Positions 5,807 through 6,201 of a stretch of 6,201 bases of DNA are shown here, in pieces. Made by a program: the position numbers and the translations under genes. The DNA is from 4572-123 sp964418755 (GTDB taxonomy: Bacteria; Desulfobacterota; Desulfobacteria; Desulfobacterales; 4572-123), in assembly GCA_964418755.1 (NCBI GenBank), contig CAYQNS010000215.1, forward strand, positions 1-6,201, written 5' to 3'. How positions within the stretch are numbered: the first letter of the stretch is position 1; each line of letters starts with the position of its first letter. A model generated the notes under the pieces. It worked only from the letters and a program-made list of their open reading frames with translations, did not search any database and was not told where the DNA came from.

Positions 5807-6201
5807 TATATATTCAGTTCCGCTATATTCCCAAGCCCCCAGGTTGGAAGCAAACAATGTTTTACCGGTATGCCTTCCAGAACCGCCTGAGGAGTTAATC
5901 AAAAAAACGCACTCCCATTAAAGCAATACAGAGACAAATACTTTTTGACATATATCCCAAATGCTTATATAAATTATTTTCTTACTTGAATTGATATTGC
6001 TCCACACCCTTAACAAAGGACGGGCAGACACGGCGTTATTGTCAAGAGTTTGTATTATTAGAAAAAAAACTTCGTGCCAATAAAACCTTAAAAAAAATAT
6101 GACGAAATAAGTATACTAATCGAGATGTGACACCGTGTGTACTATACCACTTCCCCACCTTCCCGCCTCTGCGTTTACAGAAACATCGGTACTATGATCC
6201 A
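5807..6201. other. Noncoding stretch downstream of the right repeat
   Basis: No convincing coding sequence is visible on either strand over 395 nt. The stretch contains an imperfect inverted repeat (arms 5842-5852 and 5871-5884, GGTTGGAAGCA against TGCCTTCCAGAACC) and the promoter-like sequence at 5945-5973. AT-rich sequence fills the rest up to about 6120. It presumably leads to a gene right of the window or encodes a short RNA. Confidence 0.6.
5945..5973 (+). promoter_or_regulatory. Strong sigma70-like promoter facing right
   Basis: A perfect TTGACA (5945-5950) is followed by exactly 17 bp and TATAAA (5968-5973), five of six consensus bases. Transcription would start near 5980. No start codon with a ribosome binding site and an open frame follows before the window ends, so the product is unknown. 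Confidence 0.6.

Noticed and set aside
1..6201. CRISPR array, tRNA, rRNA, integrase or transposase gene
   Set aside because: No regularly spaced repeats, no cloverleaf-like or rRNA sequence noticed, and none of the open frames carries recombinase motifs.

Overview
The window holds a compact restriction-modification (R-M) island of about 4.7 kb. It sits directly behind the 3' end of a chromosomal membrane-protein gene, and the last 387 bp of that gene recur on the far side of the island. Base composition is moderate and codon use looks Gram-negative. The LexA homologue, a CTG-N10-CAG type SOS box and a DUF4129 membrane protein suggest a proteobacterium-like host, possibly Desulfobacterota; that placement is a weak inference.

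Layout: (1) positions 3-716 are the C-terminal part of a DUF4129-type membrane protein whose start lies left of the window. (2) Positions 717-950 are noncoding and contain a sigma70-like promoter whose -10 lies inside a near-canonical SOS box, itself the core of a 34-bp inverted repeat. (3) Positions 951-5331 are three tightly coupled genes on the + strand: a full-length LexA-type self-cleaving repressor (213 aa), a gamma-type N6-adenine DNA methyltransferase with built-in target recognition (1015 aa), and a 231-aa protein with PD-(D/E)XK nuclease residues. The junctions overlap by 4 nt (ATGA) and 1 nt (TGATG). (4) Positions 5420-5806 are a second copy of the last 387 bp of the DUF4129 gene, 96.6% identical (13 differences) and ending exactly at the stop codon. 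(5) Positions 5807-6201 are apparently noncoding, with one strong promoter-like sequence facing right.

Inferred working model: LexA represses the whole operon, including itself. DNA damage, for example from phage replication or incoming DNA, would trigger RecA-stimulated cleavage of the repressor and raise modification and restriction together. The methyltransferase would mark host DNA and the small PD-(D/E)XK protein would cut unmarked DNA. The flanking duplication looks like the trace of an insertion that supplied a replacement 3' end for the host gene, much as prophage e14 does at icd in E. coli. No integrase or transposase is visible in the window. The two most interesting points are the SOS-type control of an R-M operon and the gene-restoring duplication around it.
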